DNA of 64,000 nt, taken from assembly GCA_964418745.1 (NCBI GenBank), contig CAYQMX010000024.1, positions 47,781-111,780 on the forward strand. The letters run 5' to 3'. Both the position numbers and the translations under genes were made by a program. Positions 1 to 9,220 of this stretch are shown here, piece after piece (the first letter of the stretch is position 1; every line of letters begins with the position of its first letter). Source of the stretch: Scleromatobacter sp964418745 (GTDB taxonomy: Bacteria; Pseudomonadota; Gammaproteobacteria; Burkholderiales; Burkholderiaceae_C). Below the pieces are notes generated by a model, which searched no databases, was not told the DNA's origin, and saw only the letters and a program-made list of their open reading frames with translations.

Positions 1-609
1 TCCGCCAAGTACCTGGGCCTGCCTTCGGAGGAGGCCTTCATGGGCCGCGGCGTCAGCGGCTGCGCCACCTGCGACGGCTTCTTCTACCGCGGCGAGGAAG
101 TCTGCGTCGTCGGCGGCGGAAACACGGCGGTCGAGGAGGCGCTGTACCTGTCCAACATCGCCCAGAAGGTGCACCTGATCCACCGCCGCAACAAGTTCCG
201 CGCCGAAGCGGTGATGATCGACAAGCTGATGCAGAAGGCCCAGGAGGGCAAGATCCAGCTCCACCTGGACCAGACGCTGGACGAGGTGCTGGGCGACGCC
301 ACCGGGGTGACCGGCGTGCGCACGAAGTCGGTCGAGGGCGAGGCCTACGCCGAGATCACCGTCAAGGGCTGCTTCATCGCGATCGGCCACCAGCCCAACA
401 CCGCCATCTTCGAAGGCCAGCTGGCCATGAAGGACGGCTACATCCTGACGAAGTCGGGCAGCGAGGGCCTGGCCACCCAGACCAGCGTCCCGGGCATCTT
501 CGCGGCCGGCGACGTGCAGGACCACGTCTACCGCCAGGCGATCACCTCGGCCGGCACCGGCTGCATGGCCGCGCTGGACGCCCAGCGCTACCTGGAATCG
601 CTCTCCTGA
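1..609 (+). CDS. trxB: Thioredoxin reductase, 3' part (5' end outside window)
   Basis: This is the C-terminal 202 residues of an NADPH-dependent flavoprotein that reduces thioredoxin in the cytoplasm. The frame is open from base 1, so about 115-120 N-terminal residues (the usual length is about 320) lie upstream of the window. The redox-active CATC disulfide motif is at in-window residues 21-24, followed by DGFFY. The NADPH-binding Rossmann segment VVGGGNTAVEEA comes next at about 36-47. The closing FAD-binding motif FAAGDV, followed by QAITSAGTGCMAA, lies near the C-terminus. All expected motifs of the TrxB family are intact. The next gene, rpmB, begins 160 bp downstream on the same strand and appears to have its own promoter. 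Identification is very secure; only the missing 5' end limits it. Confidence 0.96.
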   Translation, partial: SAKYLGLPSEEAFMGRGVSGCATCDGFFYRGEEVCVVGGGNTAVEEALYLSNIAQKVHLIHRRNKFRAEAVMIDKLMQKAQEGKIQLHLDQTLDEVLGDATGVTGVRTKSVEGEAYAEITVKGCFIAIGHQPNTAIFEGQLAMKDGYILTKSGSEGLATQTSVPGIFAAGDVQDHVYRQAITSAGTGCMAALDAQRYLESLS

Positions 610-624
610 CCGGCGCCCGACCCG

Positions 625-642
625 GCCCGGCAAGCGCCGGGC
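625..642 (+). terminator. Stem-loop after trxB
   Basis: A perfect 7-bp inverted repeat (GCCCGGC, loop AAGC, GCCGGGC) begins 16 bases after the trxB stop codon. No clear T-run follows immediately (TTTT occurs only at 657-660), so intrinsic termination is plausible but unproven. Confidence 0.35.
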
Positions 643-665
643 TGGTGCTGGCGGCATTTTCAGCG

Positions 666-671
666 TAGAAT
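666..671 (+). promoter_or_regulatory. Possible -10 box for rpmB-rpmG
   Basis: TAGAAT lies about 100 bases upstream of the rpmB start codon, after the trxB hairpin. No good -35 box is visible at a spacing of 16-18, so this is a weak call. The same hexamer occurs upstream of acpP. Confidence 0.35.
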
Positions 672-768
672 CCCGGGTTCCCTTGGAGTCATGCCGCCCT
701 TTTGGCGAAAGCGCATGCTCTCCAGCCCGAGACGCACTGGGCGTTTCGTTCCAATCGAGGAGAGCTTC

Positions 769-1002
769 ATGGCTCGTGTTTGTCAAGTGACGGGTAAGCA
801 CCCGATGACGGGAAACAATGTTTCCCACGCCAACAACCGTACGAAGCGCCGCTTCCTGCCGAACCTGCAGAGCCGCCGCATCTGGGTGGAGAGCGAGAAC
901 CGCTTCATCCGCCTGCGTATTTCGACGGCCGCGCTGCGTCTGATCGACAAGAACGGCATCGACGCCGTCCTCGCCGACCTGCGCGCCAAGGGCGCCCTTT
1001 AA
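769..1002 (+). CDS. rpmB: 50S ribosomal protein L28
   Basis: L28 is a small basic protein of the large ribosomal subunit. The 77-residue product begins MARVCQVTGKHPMTGN and continues with the L28 hallmark segment NVSHANNRTKRRFLPNLQ. The C-terminal half carries RLIDKNGIDAVLADLRAKG, as in other betaproteobacterial L28 proteins. The ATG at 769 is chosen because the protein family begins there and GAGGAG lies 6-7 bases upstream; the longer open frame from 691 has no family support. It is followed 21 bases later by rpmG, the usual rpmB-rpmG pair, and the two probably share a transcript ending at the hairpin at 1243-1268. Confidence 0.97.
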   Translation: MARVCQVTGKHPMTGNNVSHANNRTKRRFLPNLQSRRIWVESENRFIRLRISTAALRLIDKNGIDAVLADLRAKGAL

Positions 1003-1023
1003 TCCTCACTGGAGAAACACACC

Positions 1024-1194
1024 ATGGCAGCCAAGGGTGGACGCGAGAAGATCAAGCTGGAGTCGACCGCGGGAACGGGTCACTTCTACACGACGAACAA
1101 GAACAAGAAGACGACGCCTGAAAAGCTCGAATTCATGAAGTTCGATCCGAAGGCGCGCAAGCACGTCCTGTACAAGGAAATCAAGCTGCGCTGA
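1024..1194 (+). CDS. rpmG: 50S ribosomal protein L33
   Basis: This 56-residue product is ribosomal protein L33, a component of the large subunit near the E site. It begins MAAKGGREKIKLEST and contains GTGHFYTTNKNKK, both typical of proteobacterial L33. It has no cysteine pairs, so it is the zinc-independent (C-minus) form. A GGAG Shine-Dalgarno sequence lies 9 bases upstream of the ATG. It is the second gene of the rpmB-rpmG pair and is followed by a strong intrinsic terminator. Confidence 0.96.
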   Translation: MAAKGGREKIKLESTAGTGHFYTTNKNKKTTPEKLEFMKFDPKARKHVLYKEIKLR

Positions 1195-1242
1195 TCGGTC
1201 GGAGACGGCAGGCCGGCGACGGCCCTGCGCTCCACGTTCGTG

Positions 1243-1268
1243 AAAGGCCGCCCCCCGGGCGGCCTTTT
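1243..1268 (+). terminator. Rho-independent terminator of rpmB-rpmG
   Basis: An 11-bp perfect stem (AAAGGCCGCCC, loop CCC, GGGCGGCCTTT) is followed by T residues, 48 bases after the rpmG stop. It is a textbook intrinsic terminator on plus. Confidence 0.85.
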
Positions 1269-1286
1269 GCATGGTCGCTCGCCCGA

Positions 1287-1313
1287 TGAAAAGGCCGCCT
1301 CGAGGGCGGCCTT
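1287..1313 (-). terminator. Rho-independent terminator of ettA
   Basis: Read on minus, a 9-bp stem (AAGGCCGCC / GGCGGCCTT) with a five-base loop ends in TTTT, 25 bases after the ettA stop codon. Its arms are the same sequence as those of the plus-strand terminator at 1243-1268. Confidence 0.8.
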
Positions 1314-1338
1314 CTCGTTTCCGGAACCCGGGACGCGC

Positions 1339-3003
<1,665 letters not shown>

Positions 3004-3078
3004 CTGGGTGACCTGCGAAAGAGATGCGAAAAGGGTGCGCAAGGCGCGGGCGTGGCCGCGCGCTTCGTCGACCATCGA

Positions 3079-3124
3079 AAATGGACGCGGCCCGGTGACG
3101 CGCGTCGCGCGGCCGACCGGGCCG
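3079..3124 (-). terminator. Stem-loop downstream of mucD
   Basis: A perfect 9-bp inverted repeat (CGGCCCGGT at 3088-3096, ACCGGGCCG at 3116-3124) is followed, on minus, by TTTT five bases after the stem. It begins about 40 bases after the mucD stop. The 19-base loop contains a further GACGCGCGTC palindrome. It is probably the end of the rpoE-mucD transcript. Confidence 0.5.
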
Positions 3125-3165
3125 GAAGCGGAGCTCGCTCGCGCGAATCCGCCGAATCAGGGATT

Positions 3166-4683
3166 TTACTTGCTCGGACGGATCACGAGGTAATTTGCCG
3201 AATCGCCGCGCCGCACGAGCACGGCGATCGACTTGGTCCGGTCCAGCTTTGCCACCGTGGCGGCGAACTGCTTGACCGAGGTCACCTGCACGTTGCCGAT
3301 GGACAGGATGATGTCGCCCTCTTGCAGGCCCGCCCGCGCGGCGGCGCCTTCGACGCTGTCCACGCGCACGCCGGACTTCAGGTGCAGGCGCGCGCGGTCG
3401 GCGTCACCGAGCTCGCTCACCTTCAGGCCCAGCGTGGCCTTGGTGCTGGCCAGCGGATCCGGCTCGGGGCTGGCCACCACCGGCGGGGTCTCCGGACCGA
3501 AGTCGACCACCTCGGTCGTGACGTCCTTGTACTTGCCGTCGTGGAACACCTGCAACTGCGCCTTGTCGCCGGGCTTGACCATGCCCACCAGGCGCGGCAG
3601 GTCGGAGAAGCGCTCCACCGTCTTGCCCTGCACCTTGGTGATGATGTCGCCCGCCTCGATGCCCGCCTTCTCGGCCGGCAGGCCGGACTGCACGCCCTCG
3701 ACCAGCGCGCCGATCGGCTTGCCCAGGCCCAGCGTTTCGGCCACCTGCTTGGACACCGCGCCGATCTGCACGCCGATGCGCCCGCGCGTGACATGGCCGC
3801 TGGCGCGCAGTTGGTCGGACACGCGGATCGCCTCGTCGATGGGGATGGCCAGCGAGATGCCGGCGCTGGTGCCCGACGGGCTGAGGATCTGCGAGTTGAT
3901 GCCCACGACCTCGCCGCGCATATTGATCAGCGGGCCGCCGGAGTTGCCCGGGTTGATCGCCACGTCGGTCTGCAGCAGTTGCAGGTAGTCGCCCGTCTCG
4001 CGCTGCTTGGCGCTGACGATGCCGGCGGTGACGGTGCTCTCGAGGCCGAACGGCGAGCCGATGGCGATCACCCACTCGCCCACCTTCAGGCGGTCGACGG
4101 CGCCGATGCGCACGAACGGCAGGCCGGCGGCCTCGATCTTGAGCAGCGCGACGTCGGTGCGCTGGTCGCTGCCGATGATCTTCGCCTTGAACTCGCGCTT
4201 GTCGGTCAGCGTGACGGTGACCTCGTCGGCGCCCTCGACCACGTGCGCGTTGGTCATGACGTAGCCTTCAGGCGACAGCAGGAAGCCCGAGCCGATGTAG
4301 CCCTGCTCGGGCTGGTCGTCCTCGTCCGGCGCCTCGTTGCCGCCGCCCTTGCCGCCCTTGCCGCCGTGGCGGCGGATGTATTCCTCGATCAGCTGCTGCA
4401 TCTGGGCCTGCAGCGAAGTGTCGGGGCCGGCCGCCTTCGGCTTGATGTTGGTGCGGATGTTGACCACGGCCGGGCCCACCGTCTCCACCAGGCCGGTGAA
4501 ATCGGGCAGGCCGCGCACCAGCGTGTCGGGCGCCTGCACGGGCACCGGCGCGGCCGGCGTGACGGCCTGGGCCCGGGCGGGCTGCAGCGCCGTCGCCGCG
4601 GCCGAGGCCAGCAGCGCCGCGACGACGGCTCGTCGCAGGCGGGTCGGGACGAGCGTCGGGGCGGCGGCGTGCGGTTGGAACAT
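3166..4683 (-). CDS. mucD: Periplasmic serine endoprotease, DegP/MucD family
   Basis: This is a Do-type (HtrA) serine protease that degrades misfolded envelope proteins and helps restrain the sigma-E response. The product is 505 residues. The N-terminus has a signal peptide (RRAVVAALLASAAATAL, cleavage likely after ARAQA near residue 40). The catalytic triad is visible: His147 in MTNAHVVEG, Asp177 in QRTDVALL, and Ser248 in NPGNSGGPL. Two PDZ domains follow, at about 270-370 and 400-500. A Gly/Lys-rich stretch (GGKGGKGGGNE, about 107-117) lies in the LA-loop region before the protease core. The ATG at 4683 precedes the signal peptide directly. It is the last gene of the rpoE-rseA-rseB-mucD series, 83 bp after rseB. 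Confidence 0.95.
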   Translation of the reverse strand: MFQPHAAAPTLVPTRLRRAVVAALLASAAATALQPARAQAVTPAAPVPVQAPDTLVRGLPDFTGLVETVGPAVVNIRTNIKPKAAGPDTSLQAQMQQLIEEYIRRHGGKGGKGGGNEAPDEDDQPEQGYIGSGFLLSPEGYVMTNAHVVEGADEVTVTLTDKREFKAKIIGSDQRTDVALLKIEAAGLPFVRIGAVDRLKVGEWVIAIGSPFGLESTVTAGIVSAKQRETGDYLQLLQTDVAINPGNSGGPLINMRGEVVGINSQILSPSGTSAGISLAIPIDEAIRVSDQLRASGHVTRGRIGVQIGAVSKQVAETLGLGKPIGALVEGVQSGLPAEKAGIEAGDIITKVQGKTVERFSDLPRLVGMVKPGDKAQLQVFHDGKYKDVTTEVVDFGPETPPVVASPEPDPLASTKATLGLKVSELGDADRARLHLKSGVRVDSVEGAAARAGLQEGDIILSIGNVQVTSVKQFAATVAKLDRTKSIAVLVRRGDSANYLVIRPSK

Positions 4684-4766
4684 GGACTGGGGCTCCGGGA
4701 CGGGGAAGGCGTTGGGGACGGGGCAAGTATGCCCGGGCAGCGTGCTCGGAATCCGAGCAAGGAAAA

Positions 4767-5900
4767 TCAGGGCTTGCGTTCGAGCGCCCGGACGAACTGG
4801 TCGAGGGCGGGCGGCGGCACGTCGCCGACGGCGGTCAGCCACATGTCGTTGACGCGCCGGGTCAGCGTGTGCGTGGCGCCGATGACGGTCAAGCCCTCGT
4901 TGCGGTGGCGCTGCGGCTGGAACGGCTCGATGAACAGCGACACGTGCGTGATGCCGTCCGACCAGATCGCCTGCAGCACCTTGGCCTGCACCGCCGTCTC
5001 GCCGGGCATGTTGAGCGCGCGCCGCACGCAGCCCAGCGACTGGAAGCCGGCCGGCAGCAGCGCGGCCTGCATCGTCCAGCCCTCGGTCTCGAGCTTCGTG
5101 CGCTCGACCTCGGGGCGCACGACGTGGTAGCCGTCGGCGCGGTGCAGTTCGGCGTAGACCGCCGCGGCGTCGGGCTTGACGCCGATGTTGACGTCGGAAA
5201 AGCCCGAGGACTCCAGCGTGCGGCCGGCCACCTGCACGTCCACGCGCAGCAGCAGGCCGGTGGCGTGGTCGGCCCAGATGACATGGTCGAAGCGGCTGTC
5301 GTCGCGCGCCTTCAGCAGCAGGCGGTCGGCGTCGTGGCCGGCGATGCGCTCGGACGGCTGCACGTGCAGCTCGTAGAAGTCGGGGATGTGCTTCTCGCTG
5401 CCGCTGACCAGCGCCGGGAACGACGCCCGCGGATCGACCGGCTCGATCACCGCGACGCGGTAGCGCGGCCACAGCGTGCGCACCTCGTCGTTGACGCGCA
5501 GCATCGAGCGCGGCTCGCCATCGAGCGCGTCGACGCGCTCGAGCGTGTTCTTGCCTTCGCAATAGTGGCCCACGCGCGAGCTGGCCACGCTGGTGCCGGT
5601 GGAATTGACGAAGGTGCCGACGTAGTTGCTGCGGGCGGCCGCGTCGTGGATGCGCTGCAGCCATCCGTGCAGGTCGCCGGCGCTCTCGCCCGCGGCCGTG
5701 GACTGCGGCGGCGCCGCCGGCTTCTGCGACTGCGCGCGCGCCGAGCCGGCGCCGAGCGCCGCCGCGCACAGCAGCGCGCCCGACAGGCGGGTCATCCGGC
5801 GCGCCAGCGCGCCGCGCGCCCGCGGGACGCGCGCCCGGGCGGCGCCCGCGCGCGGCGCGACGGCGGGCAGGCCCGGGCCCGTGGACAGCGCGCGCTCCAT
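4767..5900 (-). CDS. rseB: Sigma-E regulatory protein RseB/MucB
   Basis: RseB is a periplasmic protein that binds the anti-sigma factor RseA and protects it from regulated proteolysis until envelope stress products displace it. The MucB/RseB domains are recognisable from LHGWLQRIHDAAARSNY and GTFVN near the mature N-terminus through to GATHTLTRRVNDMWLTAVGDVP at the C-terminus. The start at 5900 gives a TGATG stop/start overlap with rseA and 377 residues, but places a 35-residue arginine-rich stretch before the signal peptide. An internal ATG at 5795 would begin exactly at a canonical signal peptide (MTRLSGALLCAAALGAGSARA) and may be the true start. Neither has a clear Shine-Dalgarno sequence. 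Function is secure; the start is not. Confidence 0.9.
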   Translation of the reverse strand: MERALSTGPGLPAVAPRAGAARARVPRARGALARRMTRLSGALLCAAALGAGSARAQSQKPAAPPQSTAAGESAGDLHGWLQRIHDAAARSNYVGTFVNSTGTSVASSRVGHYCEGKNTLERVDALDGEPRSMLRVNDEVRTLWPRYRVAVIEPVDPRASFPALVSGSEKHIPDFYELHVQPSERIAGHDADRLLLKARDDSRFDHVIWADHATGLLLRVDVQVAGRTLESSGFSDVNIGVKPDAAAVYAELHRADGYHVVRPEVERTKLETEGWTMQAALLPAGFQSLGCVRRALNMPGETAVQAKVLQAIWSDGITHVSLFIEPFQPQRHRNEGLTVIGATHTLTRRVNDMWLTAVGDVPPPALDQFVRALERKP

Positions 5901-6550
5901 CACTGCGCGGGCTGCACCAGCGAGACGTTGCGCAGGTCGCTGCCCGGCATCTGGAACGGGCCGCTCATCGCCGACTGGCGATGCGCCGCCAGGTAGGGCG
6001 CCAGCTGCTCGGCCGCGGCCTTGGACTGGGCCGGGGTCTGCGCGGGCGCGACGGCCGTGCCGCTGTTGTCGCGCGAGGTCATCGACGCCAGTTGCGGCCC
6101 GGAGGCCACCGCGCCGGCGGACGCCAGGGCGGGGCTGCCGCCATGGTTGAACGGCCGCACGATGTTGAGGCCGCCGACCACCGCCAGGAAGCCGGCAGCC
6201 ATCGCCAGCGGGCCCTGCCAGCGGGCACGCGAACGCGCCGCCCCGTTGGCGGCGACCGGCGCCTCGGGCGCGCGCGGCTGCGGCGCGAGCACCACGGGCT
6301 CGACGGCCAGGCGGGCGCGCAGGGCGACCAGGAAGGATTCGTCGGCGGCCGGCGCGGCGGCCAGGTCGTCGCTGCGCAGCACGTCGCCGATCAGCTGGTA
6401 GGCGTGCCACGACGCGCGCGCATCCGGGTCGTCGCGCCAGGCCTGGAACGCCCGTGCGGCTTCGCTGTCGGTGGCGTCGCCGTCGGCCAGCGCCGAGAGG
6501 ATGCGGCGATGGGACTCGGAAGGGGAACGATCGCTATCGTGCTGAGACAT
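5900..6550 (-). CDS. rseA: Sigma-E anti-sigma factor RseA/MucA family
   Basis: RseA is a single-pass inner-membrane protein that holds RpoE inactive. The cytoplasmic N-terminal domain begins with ESHRRILSALADGDATDSE and includes the AWRDDPDARASWHAYQLIGD segment typical of RseA_N (sigma-E binding). A single transmembrane helix is predicted at about residues 112-131 (GPLAMAAGFLAVVGGLNIV), and the rest would be periplasmic, ending in an alanine/glutamine-rich region. The 216-residue length fits the family. AGAGG lies 6-7 bases upstream of the ATG. The gene is separated from rpoE by 104 bp, which hold a possible 28-codon ORF, and overlaps rseB by one base (TGATG). Confidence 0.92.
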   Translation of the reverse strand: MSQHDSDRSPSESHRRILSALADGDATDSEAARAFQAWRDDPDARASWHAYQLIGDVLRSDDLAAAPAADESFLVALRARLAVEPVVLAPQPRAPEAPVAANGAARSRARWQGPLAMAAGFLAVVGGLNIVRPFNHGGSPALASAGAVASGPQLASMTSRDNSGTAVAPAQTPAQSKAAAEQLAPYLAAHRQSAMSGPFQMPGSDLRNVSLVQPAQ

Positions 6551-6637
6551 TCAAACCTCTTGCAACGGGTCAACGGGGAGCCGGGTGGCGACGATCTTCG
6601 CAGCTTGCGGGGTACTGGAACTCATGGCGTCGTTCAT
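6551..6637 (-). CDS. Possible 28-codon ORF between rpoE and rseA
   Basis: On minus, an ATG at 6637 opens a frame of 28 codons (begins MNDAMSSSTPQAAK, ends LPVDPLQEV) whose TGA abuts the rseA ATG directly (TGA then ATG, same frame). It starts 17 bases after the rpoE stop. No strong Shine-Dalgarno sequence precedes it. It may be chance, a leader peptide that couples rseA to rpoE translation, or a former rseA extension cut off by a stop codon. No family was recognised. Confidence 0.22.
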   Translation of the reverse strand: MNDAMSSSTPQAAKIVATRLPVDPLQEV

Positions 6638-6654
6638 GTCGAAAGAGTGTGCAC

Positions 6655-7269
6655 TTACCAGCGATTGCCGTCTCGGGTGTCCAGCAAGGGCCGCAGCCGC
6701 TCGGCAATGGCCTCGCGGGCGCGGAAGATGCGCGAACGCACGGTGCCGATCGGGCAGTTCATCACTTCCGAGATCTCTTCGTAGCTGAGGCCTTCGATCT
6801 CGCGCAGGGTGATGGCCTGGCGCAGATCCTCCGACAAGGCGGCGATCGCCGCGTTCACCGTCGCGGCGATTTCCTTGCTGGCGAGCAGGGCCTCGGGCGT
6901 CTCGCCATCCGTTGGTTCCATTCCGCCGCGGTAAGTTTCATCATCGTCGTCCGCACCCTGCAAGGCCGTGTGCGTTATCACCGGATCGCGCTTCATGTCG
7001 AGCAGCGCCTTCTTGGCGGTGTTGACGGCGATGCGGTAGAGCCAGGTGTAGAACGCGCTCTCGGCGCGGAACTGCGGCAACGCGCGGTAGGCGCGGATGA
7101 AGGTCTCCTGGGCGATGTCGGCCACCAGGTCGACGTCGCGCACCATGCGGCCGATCAGCCGCTCGATGCGGCGCTGGTACTTGACGACCAGCATCTCGAA
7201 GGCGCGCACGTCGCCCTGCTTGACGCGCTCGACCAGCGCGGCGTCCGGATCCGGATTGAGCAGGGTCAT
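6655..7269 (-). CDS. rpoE: RNA polymerase sigma-E factor (ECF type)
   Basis: This 204-residue extracytoplasmic-function sigma factor directs transcription of the envelope stress regulon. Region 2 is visible as VVKYQRRIERLIGRMV followed by DIAQETFIRAYRALPQFR. Region 4 carries the helix-turn-helix ITLREIEGLSYEEISEVM and GTVRSRIFRAREA. A short acidic spacer between regions (GADDDDETYRGG) is usual in this group. The start at 7269 overlaps the stop of the upstream YgfX-like gene by ATGA, so translation is probably coupled. rseA, rseB and mucD follow downstream in the conserved order, which supports the RpoE assignment over other ECF sigma factors. Confidence 0.95.
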   Translation of the reverse strand: MTLLNPDPDAALVERVKQGDVRAFEMLVVKYQRRIERLIGRMVRDVDLVADIAQETFIRAYRALPQFRAESAFYTWLYRIAVNTAKKALLDMKRDPVITHTALQGADDDDETYRGGMEPTDGETPEALLASKEIAATVNAAIAALSEDLRQAITLREIEGLSYEEISEVMNCPIGTVRSRIFRAREAIAERLRPLLDTRDGNRW

Positions 7270-7781
7270 GGACGGCCCGCCCCGTGCGGACGCCAGTTCC
7301 ACAGCGCGCCGCGCAGCGCGGCCCAGCGCGCCAGGTCGCCGGCCAGGCGCAACGGCACCCAGCGGGCCGGGCCACCGCCTCCGGCCGCGGCCGGCAGGAA
7401 GCGCACCAGCATCCACGGGCCCAGGTCCAGCATCAACGCGACGTCGCCGCGCTGGTCGGGCCGGTCGCCCGCCGGACAAACCAGCAGCCAGTCCTGACCG
7501 TCCCAGCGAAGTGTTCGCTCACTCGAGCGGCTGCGGCGCCGCGCCAGCCAGGCCACGACACCGGCGCTCGCGCCCAGGGCGAGCGCCAGGAAACCTTCAA
7601 CGGCCGGGTCGACGAGCCCATCGCGCAAGGCGTCGGGCGGGCGGCTGTCCGCATGGGCGGCGACGGTCGGCAGCGCCCAGGCCACCACCACGGCCATGCC
7701 GGCACCCGCCACGAGCGACGGCAGCCAGCCCCAGGCGCGGCCAGCCGCACCGGGGTAGTCGACGGGGGGCGGCGCGCGCAT
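7266..7781 (-). CDS. YgfX-like two-helix membrane protein (uncharacterised)
   Basis: This 171-residue protein has two predicted transmembrane segments, at about residues 20-42 (LPSLVAGAGMAVVVAWALP) and 62-80 (GFLALALGASAGVVAWLA). A soluble C-terminal domain follows, opening with LRWDGQDWLLV and ending in a tryptophan-rich tail. This layout, and the LRW-G-W motif, resemble the YgfX/CptA family (in E. coli the partner of SdhE), but similarity is weak and judged by eye only. It sits between fabF (32 bp upstream) and rpoE, whose start it overlaps by ATGA. A gene of this kind at this place is common in Burkholderiales. Function is unknown; a link to envelope stress is inferred from coupling to rpoE. 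Confidence 0.75.
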   Translation of the reverse strand: MRAPPPVDYPGAAGRAWGWLPSLVAGAGMAVVVAWALPTVAAHADSRPPDALRDGLVDPAVEGFLALALGASAGVVAWLARRRSRSSERTLRWDGQDWLLVCPAGDRPDQRGDVALMLDLGPWMLVRFLPAAAGGGGPARWVPLRLAGDLARWAALRGALWNWRPHGAGRP

Positions 7782-7813
7782 CGCTCGCCGGGCAGGGACG
7801 TGGCCGGAGACGG

Positions 7814-9061
7814 TCAGACCTTGCGGAACACGAGCGTTCCGTTGGTGCCGCCGAAGCCGAAGTTGTTCTTCACCGCGACGTCGATCTTCATCTCGCGCGC
7901 CGTGTTGGCGCAGTAGTCGAGATCGCACTCGGGATCGGGGTTGACCAGGTTGATGGTCGGCGGCGCGACCTGGTCGCGCAGCGACAGCACCGTGAACACC
8001 GATTCGATGCCGCCGGCGCCGCCCAGCAGGTGGCCGGTCATCGACTTGGTGGAGCTGACGGCCAGCTTCTTCGCATGGTCGCCGAACGCCTTCTTGATGG
8101 CGTTGGTCTCGTTCAGGTCGCCCAGCGGCGTGGAGGTGCCGTGCGCGTTCAGGTAGTGCACCTGGTCGGCGTTGAGGCCCGCGTTGGCCAGCGCCGCGCG
8201 CATCGAGCGATTGGGGCCGTCGACGTTGGGCGCGGTCATGTGGTACGCGTCGCCGCTCATGCCGAAGCCCGCGAGCTCGGCGTAGATGGTGGCGCCACGC
8301 GCCTTGGCGTGCTCGTACTCCTCGAGCACGAGCGCACCGGCGCCCTCGCCCAGCACGAAGCCGTCGCGCTCCTTGTCCCACGGCCGCGAGGCGGCGGCGG
8401 GATCGTCGTTGCGCGTGGACAGCGCGCGCGCCGACGCGAAGCCACCGATGCCCAGCGGCGACACGGTGGATTCCGCGCCGCCGGCGACCATCACGTCGGC
8501 GTCGCCGTATTCGATCATCCGACCGGCCATGCCGATCGAATGCAGGCCCGTCGTGCAGGCCGTGACCAGCCCGAGGTTCGGGCCGCGGAAGCCGCAGTAG
8601 ATCGACACGTGGCCCGAGATCATGTTGATGATCGAGGCCGGCACGAAGAACGGCGAGATGCGGCGCGGGCCGCGGTTCGCGTACTCGGTCTGCGTGTGTT
8701 CGATTTCCGGCAGGCCGCCGATGCCGGCGCCCATCAGGACGCCGATGCGGTCGCCTTCCTGCTCGGACAGCTGGTCGCCGGTGCGCAGACCGGCGTCCTT
8801 GACCGCCTGCAGGGCCGCCGCCACGCCGTAATGGATGAAGGTATCCATGTGACGGGCATCCTTGCCGGGGATGTAGTCCTCGACATTGAAGCCCTTCACC
8901 TCGCCCGCGAAATGGCAGGCGAAGGCGCTGGCATCGAACTTGGTGATCGTGGCGATGCCGGACTTGCCGGCCACGATGTTGGCCCAACCTTCGGCCACCG
9001 TGTTGCCCACGGGGCAGACCAGACCCAGTCCGGTGACGACGACGCGACGACGACTACTCAT
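7814..9061 (-). CDS. fabF: 3-oxoacyl-[acyl-carrier-protein] synthase II
   Basis: FabF condenses malonyl-ACP with a growing acyl-ACP in type II fatty acid elongation in the cytoplasm. The 415-residue length fits. The Cys-His-His triad is visible: Cys169 in VTACTTGLHS, His307 in LNAHGTSTPLGD and His344 in SMTGHLLGGAGG. The C-terminus NNFGFGGTNGTLVF is also conserved. It lies downstream of acpP, separated by 159 bp that contain a 113-bp dispersed repeat; the wide gap may reduce co-transcription with acpP or hold an internal promoter. Confidence 0.97.
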   Translation of the reverse strand: MSSRRRVVVTGLGLVCPVGNTVAEGWANIVAGKSGIATITKFDASAFACHFAGEVKGFNVEDYIPGKDARHMDTFIHYGVAAALQAVKDAGLRTGDQLSEQEGDRIGVLMGAGIGGLPEIEHTQTEYANRGPRRISPFFVPASIINMISGHVSIYCGFRGPNLGLVTACTTGLHSIGMAGRMIEYGDADVMVAGGAESTVSPLGIGGFASARALSTRNDDPAAASRPWDKERDGFVLGEGAGALVLEEYEHAKARGATIYAELAGFGMSGDAYHMTAPNVDGPNRSMRAALANAGLNADQVHYLNAHGTSTPLGDLNETNAIKKAFGDHAKKLAVSSTKSMTGHLLGGAGGIESVFTVLSLRDQVAPPTINLVNPDPECDLDYCANTAREMKIDVAVKNNFGFGGTNGTLVFRKV

Positions 9062-9106
9062 TTGACTCTTCTATCAATACTCACCAGGAGCGATGGAGCT
9101 CGTACC

Positions 9107-9219
9107 CGGCGCTGCCGCTCGAACATCCCAGCGAAGATTCAAGGGAGCGCGGGATCTGGCTCTGCCAGGCCCGTCGCGGCCGGCCCCTCGGGGGGCAGCG
9201 ACCGCAAGGGAGCGTGGGG
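9107..9219. repeat. Dispersed intergenic repeat, copy 1 (between acpP and fabF)
   Basis: About 113 bp match a second copy at 57035-57149 in the same orientation. Shared blocks in order are CGGCGCTGCCGCTCG, AAGGGAGCGC, GGCTCTGCC, GTCGCGG, CCCTCGGGGGGCAG and GAGCGTGGGG. Identity is roughly 75-80% by eye. The core CTGCC...CCTCGGGGGGCAG can fold into a stem. The copy ends one base from the acpP stop codon. Confidence 0.8.
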
Positions 9220-9220
9220 C

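Noticed and set aside
7266..8987. A 573-codon frame suggesting a fusion or frameshift of fabF with its neighbour
   Set aside because: The upper part is a shadow frame of intact fabF, whose catalytic residues are all present in the other frame. Only the last 171 codons are a real gene.
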